Positions 1-9,500 of a stretch of 11,063 bases of DNA are shown here, piece by piece. The notes under the pieces were generated by a model. It searched no databases. It worked only from the letters and a program-made list of their open reading frames with translations, and was not told where the DNA came from. Position 1 is the first letter of the stretch. Every line of letters begins with the position of its first letter. The stretch is taken from contig SLGA01000286.1 of the NCBI GenBank assembly GCA_007123985.1, forward strand, positions 1-11,063. Direction: 5' to 3'. The DNA is from Balneolaceae bacterium (lineage in GTDB: Bacteria; Bacteroidota; Rhodothermia; Balneolales; Balneolaceae). A program made the translations under genes and the position numbers.

Positions 1-302
1 CAACTGCCAATCTGATGCTGTTACTTAGCGAAGCTGCTACGAATGCTATAGTACACGGTAACAAACTCGATCAGGATAAAAAAGTTGCCATTGAAGTGGT
101 AATTAAGCCGGATAAGGTAGTCTCCACCGTGCATGATGAGGGTGAAGGATTTGAACCTGAAGACACAAAAAACCCGCTTGCAGAAGAAAATTTAATGAAG
201 GCAGGCGGCAGGGGAATCTTTCTGATTAATGAAATTTCTGATTCTGTAAACTACTCTGATAACGGCAGAAAAATTGAGTTTACCCTTTCAAGAGCCGGAT
301 AA
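1..302 (+). CDS. RsbW-like ATP-binding protein (HATPase_c_2), C-terminal part, 5' end outside the window
   Basis: The reading frame is open from the window edge, so the ATG at 15 is probably an internal methionine (the frame upstream of it reads TANL). The visible ~99 residues carry the three nucleotide-binding boxes of GHKL ATPases of the anti-sigma/serine-kinase type. Counting from that internal Met, these are an N-box LLLSEAATNAIVHGN (Glu6, Asn10), a G1 box DEGEGF (41-46) and a G2 box GGRGIFLI (64-71). The compact spacing between boxes and the stop just after the last beta strand (KIEFTLSRAG) fit RsbW/SpoIIAB-like proteins rather than full histidine kinases. In that family the protein binds ATP, and either sequesters a sigma factor or phosphorylates an anti-sigma antagonist of the STAS type. 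The partner cannot be identified because the upstream sequence is missing. An alternative is that this is the C-terminal kinase-like module of a longer multidomain regulator such as a PP2C phosphatase fusion. Confidence 0.85.
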   Translation, partial: TANLMLLLSEAATNAIVHGNKLDQDKKVAIEVVIKPDKVVSTVHDEGEGFEPEDTKNPLAEENLMKAGGRGIFLINEISDSVNYSDNGRKIEFTLSRAG

Positions 303-321
303 AAGATTTTTTTAAGTAACT

Positions 322-1644
322 CTATTGCGTAAAAAGCTCCCCGAGATCACCACTTAACTGAAGCAAGGTTGTTTCGGCAACTTTAGCATCGAAAAGAACA
401 TTGATAAGTCTGTTTTCTGCCTGTAAAAATGTTCGCTGGGCCTCTCTGAATTCAAGTGAACTGATCGTTCCAAGCCGAAAACGCTCAAGAGCTATATCGA
501 GCGTTTCCTGGGCATTTTCAAAATTATCCCGTTCAAGGTCCACAAGCTCAAGTGCATTTTCGTACGATCGGTAAATCGCAGAAAAATCAGATTCGAGACG
601 CAATTTCTGCATCTCATAAGAAATTTCGGCATTCTTTTGATTGATCTGAGCATTTTGAACCCTTCGGCTTTGATTAAATCCGTCAAACAGATTTACTCTT
701 GCCGTCAGCCCAATCGAAAAACCTGTGGTTTCATTAAAACGAATAAACCCGCCATCATTTTCACTTCGATTAAAACTATAACCTGATGTGAGGGAAATTT
801 CAGGGTACCGTTCTGCACGAATTTCCCGGATTTCGAGCCTGCTGATATCTTTCTGAAGCCTTGATATGGTAAGTTCAGTATTTTCATTAATCAGCTTTTG
901 ATAGAGTTCATCCCTTACCAAACCTCTGTTAATATCAATTTCTGATGTGACATCAAACACCACTTCGGGATCTCTTGAAAGCAACTCGTTTAAAACAATC
1001 TTGGCTTCTGTGAGCTGATTTGTTTCCCGAATGTAAGCAGCCCTGTCGGCATTTAAATCAGACCTGGCCTGCAACAGATCGTATTGAGAACCTGATCCCA
1101 AATCAACTTTCGTCTCTTCAATTTCTATTCTCTCTTCAGAAACTTCTATGTTATTGGCAAGTATTTTCAGCTGTTCGTTTATACGCACAATATTGTAGTA
1201 GGCAAGCGAAATCTGTGCAACCAATGCTTCCATATCCGAACGAAGCTCTGTATTGGTAACATCCCGAAGTACTCCGAGCCGATCGTATGTGCTGAACATC
1301 TGAAAACCGTCAAAAAGTGTCCAGTCAAGATTTATAGCTGCATTGGTTTGACTGCTGCGTGCTCCTGTTGTTGAACGGGCATCTCCTCCGGCTTCAAATT
1401 CACTATCCTCAACTCTCTCTGTATGTGATGAATTCAACGTAATAATGGGCAAAAAACCCGCATTGCCAAGTGTTCGGTTATTATCGGCTATCTCAGCAAA
1501 GTTTTTTGATAGTTGTATGCCGTAGTTATTCTGGAGACCCGCATCAATGGCATCTTCCAGCGTAAGCAACTGCTGTGCATTTGAACGTTCAGTGGAGACC
1601 ACCAATATTAAAATCAGAACAAAAATACCGGTATAAAACTTCAT
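322..1644 (-). CDS. TolC-family outer membrane efflux channel
   Basis: This is the outer-membrane exit duct of the tripartite RND pump encoded just upstream; such proteins trimerise into a beta-barrel plus a long periplasmic alpha-helical tunnel. The 440-residue protein starts with a signal peptide (hydrophobic core at about 7-17, probable signal peptidase I cut after SNA at 21-23). The family's internal duplication is visible. The first half has WTLFDGFQ (108-115) and DLGSGSQYDLLQAR (181-194); the second half has VNLFDGFN (317-324) and RLGTISSLEFREAQ (390-403). The stretches between are long amphipathic helices rich in Glu, Arg and Leu. Length is typical of the family. There is no N-terminal lipobox cysteine, so it is not a NodT/OprM-type lipoprotein. 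Its ATG overlaps the permease stop as ATGA, implying translational coupling. It is the last gene of the operon and ends 19 bp from a convergent gene with no hairpin terminator visible between them. Confidence 0.93.
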   Translation of the reverse strand: MKFYTGIFVLILILVVSTERSNAQQLLTLEDAIDAGLQNNYGIQLSKNFAEIADNNRTLGNAGFLPIITLNSSHTERVEDSEFEAGGDARSTTGARSSQTNAAINLDWTLFDGFQMFSTYDRLGVLRDVTNTELRSDMEALVAQISLAYYNIVRINEQLKILANNIEVSEERIEIEETKVDLGSGSQYDLLQARSDLNADRAAYIRETNQLTEAKIVLNELLSRDPEVVFDVTSEIDINRGLVRDELYQKLINENTELTISRLQKDISRLEIREIRAERYPEISLTSGYSFNRSENDGGFIRFNETTGFSIGLTARVNLFDGFNQSRRVQNAQINQKNAEISYEMQKLRLESDFSAIYRSYENALELVDLERDNFENAQETLDIALERFRLGTISSLEFREAQRTFLQAENRLINVLFDAKVAETTLLQLSGDLGELFTQ

Positions 1645-4600
1645 GATACGGATGCTACTTCAAGTTCTTTGTCAGCTTTTTGGGCACGTTCAGCAATCTC
1701 TTTTTTTACACTCTTATCGGATGCAAGATAGCTGTACACTGCAGGGATAACATACAGAGTAAGAAAACTTCCAATCAGCAATCCTCCGATTACAGCGATA
1801 CCCATCGATGTTCTGCTCTCTGCCCCGGCACCCAGTGCAAGCGCAATAGGTAGAATACCAAGTATAGTAGAGATTGAGGTCATTAAAATAGGTCGGAATC
1901 GCACAGCCGCAGCATCCATGATGGAGTCCATAACACTCATACCCTGCTCCTGCCGTTGATTTGCAAACTCAACAATCAGAATTCCATTCTTGGCAATTAA
2001 ACCAATGAGCATTACTGCACCAATCTGGCTAAAAATATTCAGGGTTTGATTGAAGTACCACAACGAAACGAGGGTTCCTAAAATAGCAAGAGGCACTGTA
2101 AACAGAATGATAAAGGGATCTCTAAAGCTCTCAAACTGAGCGGCAAGCACCAGATAAATCAGAATGTTAGCCAGAATAAAAATAAACAGTAAACTTGCTG
2201 CACTTTCTGCAAAGTCGCGCGATGGCCCTGCAAGATCTGTGATTACAGTTTCCGGGAGAATTTCTGCGGCAATTTCGTTCATGGCGTCTATACCATCACC
2301 GATTGTGTAACCCGGTGCAAGGCCGGCAGACACCGTAGCAGAACTGAATCGATTGAACCGGAAAAGTTGCGGCGGAGCACTGGTTTCTGACAATGATATG
2401 AGATTATCAAGCTGAATGAGCTGATCTCTGTTGTTCCTTACATAAATTGTTCTCAAATCGATCGGGGCATTTCTGAACTGCCTCTCCATCTGGCCAATAA
2501 CCTCGTACTGTTTGCCGTCCATTATAAAAAATCCGAACCGGCTGCCCGACAGTGATAACTGAAGAGTTTGAGCAATATCCCGAACAGATACACCAAGTGA
2601 TCTTGCACGATTTCTATCGATTTCTACTCGCAATTCCGGCTGATTAAATTTTAGATTCACATCAGCAAATGAAAATACCGGATGTTGATTTGCAGCGCTG
2701 AGGAAATCGGGAAGTATCTCTTCAAGCTGATCCAGTGTCTGAGCCTGAAGGACGTATTGAACCGGTAAACCGCCGCCTCTTCCACCAATGGACTGAGGTT
2801 GTGCAACGAATGTTTGAGCACCTGAAAGATTTCCAAGAACTCCTGTTAACTGGTCAGCAATCTCCTGCTGAGAACGATCCCGTTCTCTTCGATCAACCAG
2901 TGTAACAAACCCAAATGCAGAGTTCACGGAACCTGCTGCTCCAAATCCGGGAGAGGTTACAGTATTCATTGCAAATAGCTCGGGTACATTCTCCCTTACC
3001 TCGGCAATCATCCTATCAACGTAATTGTCCATGTATTCAAAAGAAGCACCCTCGGGAGCAGTTGCAGCTACCCTCATTTGCCCCCGGTCTTCCATGGGAG
3101 CAAGCTCTTGCGGCAGGTTTATAAACAGCAGGTAGATTAAACCACTTGCTGCTACAAGAATTAAAAATGCCATCCACCGCACTTTCATGAATGCTTCAAG
3201 CGATGACTTGTAGATATTATTTAACCATACAAAAAACGGTTCTGTCATTTTATAGAATCGATTTTTCTCCGCACCTTTCGACAGAATTTTTGTAGCCAGC
3301 ATGGGGGTTAGTGTTAACGCTACAAACGATGAAATGATAACTGCACCGGCAATAACCACTCCAAACTCCCTGAATAACCTTCCTGTAGTACCCCCGAGAA
3401 AAAGTATTGGCATGAAAACAGAAACCAGTGCAAGTGATGTGGCTACAACTGCGAAAAATATCTCTTTTGCCCCCAATATTCCTGCCTCGATAGTAGGCAG
3501 GCCTTGTTCCATTTTTGCGTAGATATTTTCCAGAACCACAATCGCATCATCCACCACAAGGCCAATTGCCAACACGATGGCAAGCATGGTGAGTACGTTA
3601 ATCGAAAAGCCGGCTACGTACATGATAAAGAATGCACCAATAAGAGCAATTGGTATTACAATAATAGGTATGAGTGTTGTTCGCCAATCTCTCAGAAACA
3701 GAAATATCACTGCGATTACCAAAGCAAGAGCAATGAATACCGTTTGCTGCACTTCATTTACAGATTGCTGTATATATTCCGTTGTGTTAAATCCTACAGC
3801 CACATTTATATCTTCCGGCAGGTCGCGTTCAATTCTGTCGAGACGTACGAAAAGTTCTTCAGCGATAGCAAGCTGATTTGATCCGGGCAGCGGAATTGCC
3901 ACCACTCCAACCATCGGTACTCCGTCTCTTTTCAGTACAGTTCGCTGATTTTGAGCTCCCAGTTCGGCATAGCCAATGTCTCCAAATCGGATGGTACGTC
4001 CCTGATCTTCCACGATAATTAAATCATCAAACTCTTGCGGGGTTGTTAGCCGGCCCATAGTACGTACAGAAAGCTCTGTTACCATTCCTTCAATCCGGCC
4101 GGACGGCAGCTCAACATTTTCACGATCAAGAGCCTGCTGTATATCAAGTGGAGTAAGCCTGTAGGCCGCCAGTTTAAGCGGGTCCATCCATAAGCGCATT
4201 GAATATTGACGCGAACCCCAGATGCGTATTTCACTAACACCTGGAATGGTTTGAAGCTGTTCTTTAAAAATATTTTCAGCGATTTGAGTTAACTCAAGAA
4301 GGTTTCTTCTGTCGCTGTTCACATTCAAAAATACAATTGGGGAAGAATCTGCGTCTGCTTTTGTTACGGTTGGCGGATCTGCATCCGGCGGGAGGTTACG
4401 CTGAGCCCTCGAAACCCTGTCACGAACATCATTTGCAGCCGCCTCAAGATCTATTTCCAGATCAAATTCTACCGTTATGGTGCTCTGTCCATCACGGCTA
4501 ACGGAAGTAAGCGTGCGAATTCCCGCTATACCATTCACCGACTCTTCAAGCGGTTCTGTAATCTGTGATTCAATCACATCAGCGTTTGCTCCAACATAGG

Positions 4601-4751
4601 AGGTACTAACGGTTACAATTGGCGGGTCAACGGATGGATACTCTCTCACACCGAGGTAGAAGAATGAAATCACACCGAAAAGCACTATCACGATGGACAT
4701 TACAGAAGCCAGAACGGGGCGACGAATACTAAGTGAGGATAAACGGCTCAT
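1641..4751 (-). CDS. RND-family (HAE1/AcrB-like) multidrug efflux permease
   Basis: This is the inner-membrane, proton-driven pump subunit of the tripartite system, expected to export hydrophobic or amphiphilic compounds from the periplasm and inner-membrane leaflet. The 1036 residues match the usual AcrB/MexB length. Twelve membrane helices can be placed: TM1 at about 12-33, TM2-6 between about 337 and 486, TM7 at about 527-545, and TM8-12 between about 850 and 1008. Two large periplasmic loops (about 34-336 and 546-849) form the porter and docking domains. The proton-relay residues are present: the TM4 Asp pair D401-D402 in VVDDAIVVLENI, and the TM10 lysine K921 in IAKNGILIVEFA. The N-terminus (SIRRPVLASV, then REYPSVDPP) is typical of the hydrophobe/amphiphile efflux group, and the absence of charged metal-relay residues in the TMs argues against a CusA/CzcA heavy-metal pump. 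A glycine-rich loop (GGRGGG, 656-661) lies in the second periplasmic domain. Both ends overlap their neighbours by ATGA. Substrates cannot be read from the sequence. Confidence 0.97.
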   Translation of the reverse strand: MSRLSSLSIRRPVLASVMSIVIVLFGVISFFYLGVREYPSVDPPIVTVSTSYVGANADVIESQITEPLEESVNGIAGIRTLTSVSRDGQSTITVEFDLEIDLEAAANDVRDRVSRAQRNLPPDADPPTVTKADADSSPIVFLNVNSDRRNLLELTQIAENIFKEQLQTIPGVSEIRIWGSRQYSMRLWMDPLKLAAYRLTPLDIQQALDRENVELPSGRIEGMVTELSVRTMGRLTTPQEFDDLIIVEDQGRTIRFGDIGYAELGAQNQRTVLKRDGVPMVGVVAIPLPGSNQLAIAEELFVRLDRIERDLPEDINVAVGFNTTEYIQQSVNEVQQTVFIALALVIAVIFLFLRDWRTTLIPIIVIPIALIGAFFIMYVAGFSINVLTMLAIVLAIGLVVDDAIVVLENIYAKMEQGLPTIEAGILGAKEIFFAVVATSLALVSVFMPILFLGGTTGRLFREFGVVIAGAVIISSFVALTLTPMLATKILSKGAEKNRFYKMTEPFFVWLNNIYKSSLEAFMKVRWMAFLILVAASGLIYLLFINLPQELAPMEDRGQMRVAATAPEGASFEYMDNYVDRMIAEVRENVPELFAMNTVTSPGFGAAGSVNSAFGFVTLVDRRERDRSQQEIADQLTGVLGNLSGAQTFVAQPQSIGGRGGGLPVQYVLQAQTLDQLEEILPDFLSAANQHPVFSFADVNLKFNQPELRVEIDRNRARSLGVSVRDIAQTLQLSLSGSRFGFFIMDGKQYEVIGQMERQFRNAPIDLRTIYVRNNRDQLIQLDNLISLSETSAPPQLFRFNRFSSATVSAGLAPGYTIGDGIDAMNEIAAEILPETVITDLAGPSRDFAESAASLLFIFILANILIYLVLAAQFESFRDPFIILFTVPLAILGTLVSLWYFNQTLNIFSQIGAVMLIGLIAKNGILIVEFANQRQEQGMSVMDSIMDAAAVRFRPILMTSISTILGILPIALALGAGAESRTSMGIAVIGGLLIGSFLTLYVIPAVYSYLASDKSVKKEIAERAQKADKELEVASVS

Positions 4752-5839
4752 ATCTCAGACGTTTTTTTTAGTTCCGTAATTTCAACTTCCATTCCCGGCC
4801 TCACTTGCAGCAAACCTGTTGTAAGAATGATATCACCCCGCGAAACACCTTCGATTACCTGAACCTTATCACTTGTTCTGATTCCGGTCCTGATTCTTGA
4901 CTCCTCTACCTTCCCATCACGGTATACAAATACTTTTTGAGAATTTAACTCCGGCACGATGGCAATGGTTGGAAGCATCAAAGCGTCGTCAATCTGATCT
5001 AATATGAGAACAATGTTTGCAAATGCACCGGGAAATAATATTCGATCTCTGTTTTGGCTGAGGGCTCTTATCTGAAGTGTTCTGGTTTCCGGATCAACTC
5101 TTGGTTCAATTGCATACACCTCACCGCTAAACGTAGAATCCACTCCCTGAACGGTAAAATTGATTACATCACCTATTTGTACACGCGGTATAAACCTTTC
5201 AGGTATTGAAAAATCTATCTTCACGGGGTCAACCTCTTGCAGCGATGCGATTCTTGTAGTGGATGTAATGTAAGCTCCACGACTCACATACTTTAAGCCA
5301 ATTAATCCTGAAAACGGCGCCCTTACTTCTGTTTTTTCGATCTGGGCGTCAATAAGCTGTAATTCTGATCGCAAAACATTCACTTCATTGAGAGTTGCAT
5401 CATAATCGTCCTGGCTGATACCACCTCTCTCGAGTAACCTTTGCTGGCGTTCTTCGCGTTGCTCGGCAAGATTAAGCCTATACACAGCCCTCTGTTTTTG
5501 TGCCTGCAGTTCGCTATCGTTTATTTTTACAAGCAGATCACCTCTTTGCACCTCCCCGCCCTCTTCAAAGAAAATCTCCGTAATGATACCGCTTGATTCC
5601 GCTGTGAGCTCTACAAGTTCATTTGCCTGAACCGTTCCGCTCGAATAAATTCTATCTTCAATGGTTTCGTAATCAAGCTCTACAGCTTCAACCTGCAGTA
5701 CACGGTTTGATTGATTCCCTCCCTGATTTGCCGACTCTGATGGAGAACTGAACAGTGGTCTCACCTTCGGATAAGCAAGGGCTCCGAATATGATGAGTAT
5801 GATTGTAAATGTGATAATACGTTTTGTAACTCTACCCAT
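4748..5839 (-). CDS. Periplasmic adaptor (membrane fusion protein) of the RND efflux pump
   Basis: This adaptor links the RND permease to the TolC-like channel across the periplasm. The 363-residue protein has an N-terminal hydrophobic anchor (about 8-24) preceded by basic residues. No lipobox cysteine is present, so it is anchored by a transmembrane helix or uncleaved signal rather than by lipidation. Then follow the first lipoyl half (about 76-108, centred on SSGIITEIFFEEGGEVQRGD), an alpha-helical hairpin (about 110-168, rich in Gln, Arg and Glu), the second lipoyl half (TEVRAPFSGLIG, about 170-192), the beta-barrel domain (KIDFSIPERFI, about 207-280) and the membrane-proximal domain to the C-terminus. 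This is the standard HlyD/AcrA order. It is first in the operon, and its TGA overlaps the permease ATG. The start was chosen because it precedes the basic anchor and a 231-bp non-coding region; the leader just before the ATG (cacttcctaa) has no Shine-Dalgarno match. Confidence 0.94.
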   Translation of the reverse strand: MGRVTKRIITFTIILIIFGALAYPKVRPLFSSPSESANQGGNQSNRVLQVEAVELDYETIEDRIYSSGTVQANELVELTAESSGIITEIFFEEGGEVQRGDLLVKINDSELQAQKQRAVYRLNLAEQREERQQRLLERGGISQDDYDATLNEVNVLRSELQLIDAQIEKTEVRAPFSGLIGLKYVSRGAYITSTTRIASLQEVDPVKIDFSIPERFIPRVQIGDVINFTVQGVDSTFSGEVYAIEPRVDPETRTLQIRALSQNRDRILFPGAFANIVLILDQIDDALMLPTIAIVPELNSQKVFVYRDGKVEESRIRTGIRTSDKVQVIEGVSRGDIILTTGLLQVRPGMEVEITELKKTSEI

Positions 5840-5925
5840 TTAGGAAGTGATCTTAGATCTTGAATTAGAAATCAAACAACGAAGAAAACTAAGAGATAGT
5901 TCTGTATAATAATTCTCGTCAATGT

Positions 5926-5953
5926 AAAATATTGTTGCACAATAAATCCGCAA
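5926..5953 (-). promoter_or_regulatory. Candidate promoter with a dyad operator for the efflux operon
   Basis: In the efflux operon leader, read on the minus strand, TTGCGG (5953-5948) and TATTTT (5931-5926) are separated by 16 bp. They weakly resemble -35 and -10 hexamers. A perfect 5-5-5 dyad, TATTG-TGCAA-CAATA, covers 5944-5930, so it fills most of the spacer and touches the -10. That is where a TetR- or MarR-type repressor of an efflux operon would act. Arms of 5 bp arise by chance quite often in 170 bp of AT-rich DNA, and the hexamers are poor matches, so this is only a candidate. I saw no clear Bacteroidota-type TAnnTTTG element here. Confidence 0.2.
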
Positions 5954-6012
5954 GTTTTCTTTTCGTTTCCTGATAGTTAGACGTGAAAGCACCCATACGG
6001 TTTGTAAATAAC

Positions 6013-6045
6013 AAAAAAAAGGCGATGGGTGTAATCCATCGCCTT
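6013..6045 (-). terminator. Rho-independent terminator downstream of trxA
   Basis: Read on the minus strand, a perfect 10-bp stem (AAGGCGATGG pairing with CCATCGCCTT, 6045-6036 and 6028-6019) closes a 7-base loop and is followed directly by a run of six T (6018-6013). It begins 25 bp after the trxA stop codon. This is a textbook intrinsic terminator. It should end transcripts from trxA (and from dnaE if they read through) before the efflux operon. The U-tract is good only in the minus direction, so it is probably unidirectional. Confidence 0.88.
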
Positions 6046-6070
6046 CAGAAAACTGTTATGTATCAGCTGA

Positions 6071-6397
6071 TTACACTAATTGTGCATCAAGCTGCTTTTT
6101 GATGTGAGTTTTTGGAACTGCACCAATTATCTGATCCACAACTTCACCGTCCTTAAAAATCATTAGTGCCGGGATGCTTCGAATTCCGTATTTAACGGAT
6201 ACTTCCGGGTTGTGATCAACATTAACTTTTCCAACTTTCACTTTACCGTCATACTCACCGGCAAGTTCGTCAACAATTGGGCCAACCATTCGGCATGGCC
6301 CACACCATTCTGCCCAAAAATCTACCAAAACCGGTGTACTTGACTTTTCTACTTCTTCTGAAAAATTACTATCTGTAAACTCTACTGTGTTACTCAT
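6071..6397 (-). CDS. trxA: Thioredoxin
   Basis: This is a small cytoplasmic dithiol-disulfide oxidoreductase that donates electrons to ribonucleotide reductase, methionine sulfoxide reductases and similar enzymes, and is itself recycled by thioredoxin reductase. The 108 residues are the standard length of TrxA. The active site WCGPC is at 31-35 (Cys32, Cys35), with the buried acid Asp26, Lys57 and the cis-proline Pro76 (RSIPALMIF) all in canonical positions. There is no signal peptide, which separates it from periplasmic or TlpA-like thioredoxins. It lies 129 bp downstream of dnaE on the same strand. That gap (6398-6526) is AT-rich, with no convincing hairpin terminator for dnaE and no clear promoter, so trxA may be read from dnaE, from its own promoter, or both. 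The sequence before the ATG (cacagataaaatc) is A-rich without a Shine-Dalgarno motif. A strong terminator follows the gene. Confidence 0.97.
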   Translation of the reverse strand: MSNTVEFTDSNFSEEVEKSSTPVLVDFWAEWCGPCRMVGPIVDELAGEYDGKVKVGKVNVDHNPEVSVKYGIRSIPALMIFKDGEVVDQIIGAVPKTHIKKQLDAQLV

Positions 6398-6526
6398 GAT
6401 TTTATCTGTGTTTTTTAAGTTTCATTTAATATCAGGAATATTTCCCGAACAAACACATATCAATAAATTATCAATTTGATTGTGTTTTGCTATCAAAGGG
6501 TATGATGAAAAAACTCGTGTCAGTTA

Positions 6527-9500
6527 TCAGGCAGCGCCCCTTTTATTACGAGCCAGTTTTACCGACTCTTTGCCTACCAGTTCTCGCAAGCCTTTTAGCA
6601 GTTCGTTGCTTGGCTCCACAACAAATTTCCTCACATTCATGCGAATCGGCTTTTTTGAATGATCGGATTTAACGACGAGCCGAACCGGCGTTTCACCTTT
6701 GTGTAAACTGAACAGAGTGGCCATTTGCTGCAGATCATCACCCGAGAGGTCACTTGTTTGCAGGCGAATACTCAGCTCAAGCTGTGCCTGGAATTTTTCA
6801 CGCAAACTTTCCACCCGTTCCATGCTGTTTGCAATAATTTTCGGTGCACCATCTTTTTTGCTGATGCTGCCATCCATCAGTAGAATGGTATCCGGCGCAA
6901 TCATTCCCTGGTGGCGATCAAATACATCACTGAAAATGAGCGCCTCGATACTGCCTTTCAGGTCTTCAAGCTGCACAAAAGCCATAGGGCGTCCTTTTCG
7001 GTCGGTAATTCGCTTAACCGATGTAATAATTCCAATTATTTTAACTGTTTCGCGGTCGTTAAGAGAAGCCATGGCTTCTTCTGCCAATGTATGGCTTGCA
7101 AAAAGCCTCGAATCTTCCCGGTATCGATCCAGCGGATGTCCGCTCAGATAAAAGCCAATCAACTCACGTTCCTTGTTAAGCCGTTCAATATTACTCCACG
7201 GCGGGCATTCACGCAGTTTCGGCTCGCTGAGCATCCCGCTGCCGCCACCCGATCCCCCAAAAAGGCTAACCTGATTGAGCCTCTCCTCTTCCTGTTTACG
7301 GGAAGCATAACTCAGCACATCTTCAATACTTGCCAAAAGCTGCGCCCTGTTTGGGTGCATGGAATCAAACGCGCCGGCCTGGGCAAGACTTTCAATCGTT
7401 TTTTTGTTGCAGATGCGTGTGTCAATTCGGGAGGAAAAGTCAAAAATACTTCGATACTGCCCTTTTTCATTTCGTTCAATAACAATCTGCTCTATAGCAG
7501 CAGATCCTACTCCTTTAATAGCGGATAGCCCATACTGCACCCGTCCGTTTTTGGCGATAAATTTTCCTTCTGCAGAATTAATGTTGGGTGGATCCACGGC
7601 AATACCGATGCGTTGGCACTCCTCAATAAAGAAGCTCACTTTTTTGATATCACCCATGTTGTGGCTCAACACAGCGGCCATATACTCTGCCGTATAGTTC
7701 GCTTTAAAATACATGGTTTGATAGGCTACTACCGAATAGGCTGCCGAGTGTGATTTGTTAAATCCATAACCGGCAAACATCGCCATCTTATCGAATACAG
7801 CTTTGGCTGTTTTCTCATCATACCCCTTTTCAGTGGCCTGCCTAACAAATTTTTCCTCTTCCGGGGGCAGCAGTTCCGGTTGCTTTTTACCCATAATCCT
7901 GCGAAGCACATCCGCTTCGCCCAGAGAGTAGCCTCCCATTTTCTGTGCCACTATCATGATCTGCTCCTGGTAGATCATAATACCGTAAGTAGGCTCAAGT
8001 ACATCGCGCAGATCGTCATGATCGTAAACCACCTCCTCTTCGCCATGTTTACGGCGAATGTAATCGGGGATAAACTGCATTGGTCCCGGCCGATAAAGCG
8101 CGTTCATCGCAATGAGATCGTTGATGCCGGTGGGCTTTAGTTGCTTCAGATATTTACGCATTCCGTCGGATTCAAACTGGAAAATACCCACTGTTGCGCC
8201 CTTCTTGAACATCTCGTAGGTGGGTTCATCATCCAGAGGGATATCATCGAGATTGTACTCTTTACCGTGATTCTCTTTTACATATCCGATCGCTGTTTTG
8301 AGAATGGAAAGAGTCTTCAGCCCGAGGAAATCCATCTTCAGCATTCCGGCATCTTCAATCACTTTGCCGTCAAACTGAGTTACGTAGAGATCAGCGTCTT
8401 TTGCTGTACAGACAGGTATGTAATTTGTGAGTTTATCGGGAGCAATAATCACACCGGCAGCATGAATACCGGTATTTCGAACCGATCCTTCCAGGGTCTC
8501 AGCCATCTGCAGAGTACGGCCTTCAAGTGAATCTGATTGTTTGATTTCCTTTAGCTCTTTTACACCTTTGATGGCATCTTCCAGGGATATCCCGATGGTA
8601 TCAGGTATCAGTTTGGCGATACGATCGGCATCGGGCAGGGGAAGATCGAGCACTCGGGCAACATCCCTCACCGACGATTTTGCCGCCATTGTACCGAATG
8701 TAATAATATGCGCAACCTGATCTTTACCGTATTTATCCACCACATAATCAATCACACGCTGGCGGCCGTCATCATCAAAGTCGATATCAATATCGGGCAT
8801 GGATACCCGTTCAGGATTCAAAAATCGTTCAAATAGCAGATCATACTCAAGCGGATCAATATTGGTAATTCCTGTGCAGTACGCTACCACAGAGCCCGCA
8901 GCCGAACCCCGCCCCGGCCCCACATACACATTCATCTCTTTCGCAGCGGCAATAAAATCCTGAACAATCAAAAAATAGCCCGCAAAACCCATTGTTTTGA
9001 TGATGTTCAACTCAAGATCGATCCGGTCGTGGATTTCATCATTCAGCTCATTGTATTTCTCTTTTGCCCCTTCCAAAGTAAGATGGCGCAGATAGTCATC
9101 CTCCGAGGTAAATTCGTCCGGAAGTTCAAAATTGGGGAGAATTACATCCCGCTTAAGCTGAATTGGTTCAATTTTTTCGGCAAGTTCGGCAGTGTTTGAG
9201 ATGGCCTCAGGCAGATCCGCAAAGAGCGCCTTCATCTCCTCCTGCGTTTTGAAGTAGAACTCATCGTTCGGAAAGCCAAACCGCCTGTCTCGCCCCTTGC
9301 CAATTGGGGTTGAAATCAAATCGTTATTGTCGATACAAAGCAAGGCATCATGTGCTTTTGCATCTTTCTTATCGATGTAAAACGTGTTGTTCGTAGCGAT
9401 GATCTTTATGCTGTACTTCTCTGCAAATTTCAGAAGAACGCTATTTACCCGCTCCTCTTCTTCAAGCCCGTGCCGTAACAGTTCGATGTAGAGATCTTCG

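Noticed and set aside
3504..3881. A 125-codon + strand frame inside the RND permease gene
   Set aside because: It is antisense to conserved membrane helices including the D401-D402 motif, and the His/Tyr/Asn-rich translation looks non-biological.
6398..6526. Short AT-rich dyads (for example ATCAA-A-TTGAT and GGAA-ATA-TTCC) between dnaE and trxA
   Set aside because: Arms of four to five bases without a T-run do not make a terminator, and they are at chance level in AT-rich DNA.
6699..7151. A 150-codon + strand frame antisense to the 3' part of dnaE
   Set aside because: Ser/Arg-rich translation, fully inside conserved dnaE sequence and overlapping another antisense frame; typical of a shadow frame.
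6911..7528. A 205-codon open frame on the + strand inside dnaE
   Set aside because: It is antisense to the conserved C-terminal half of the polymerase and overlaps other long antisense frames. Its translation resembles no family I recognise and no promoter is evident. It is best explained as a shadow of dnaE codon use.
8731..8745. A second DnaA-box-like site (TTATCCACC) inside dnaE
   Set aside because: It has one mismatch to consensus, lies within codons of a conserved protein, and is expected by chance in a gene of this size.
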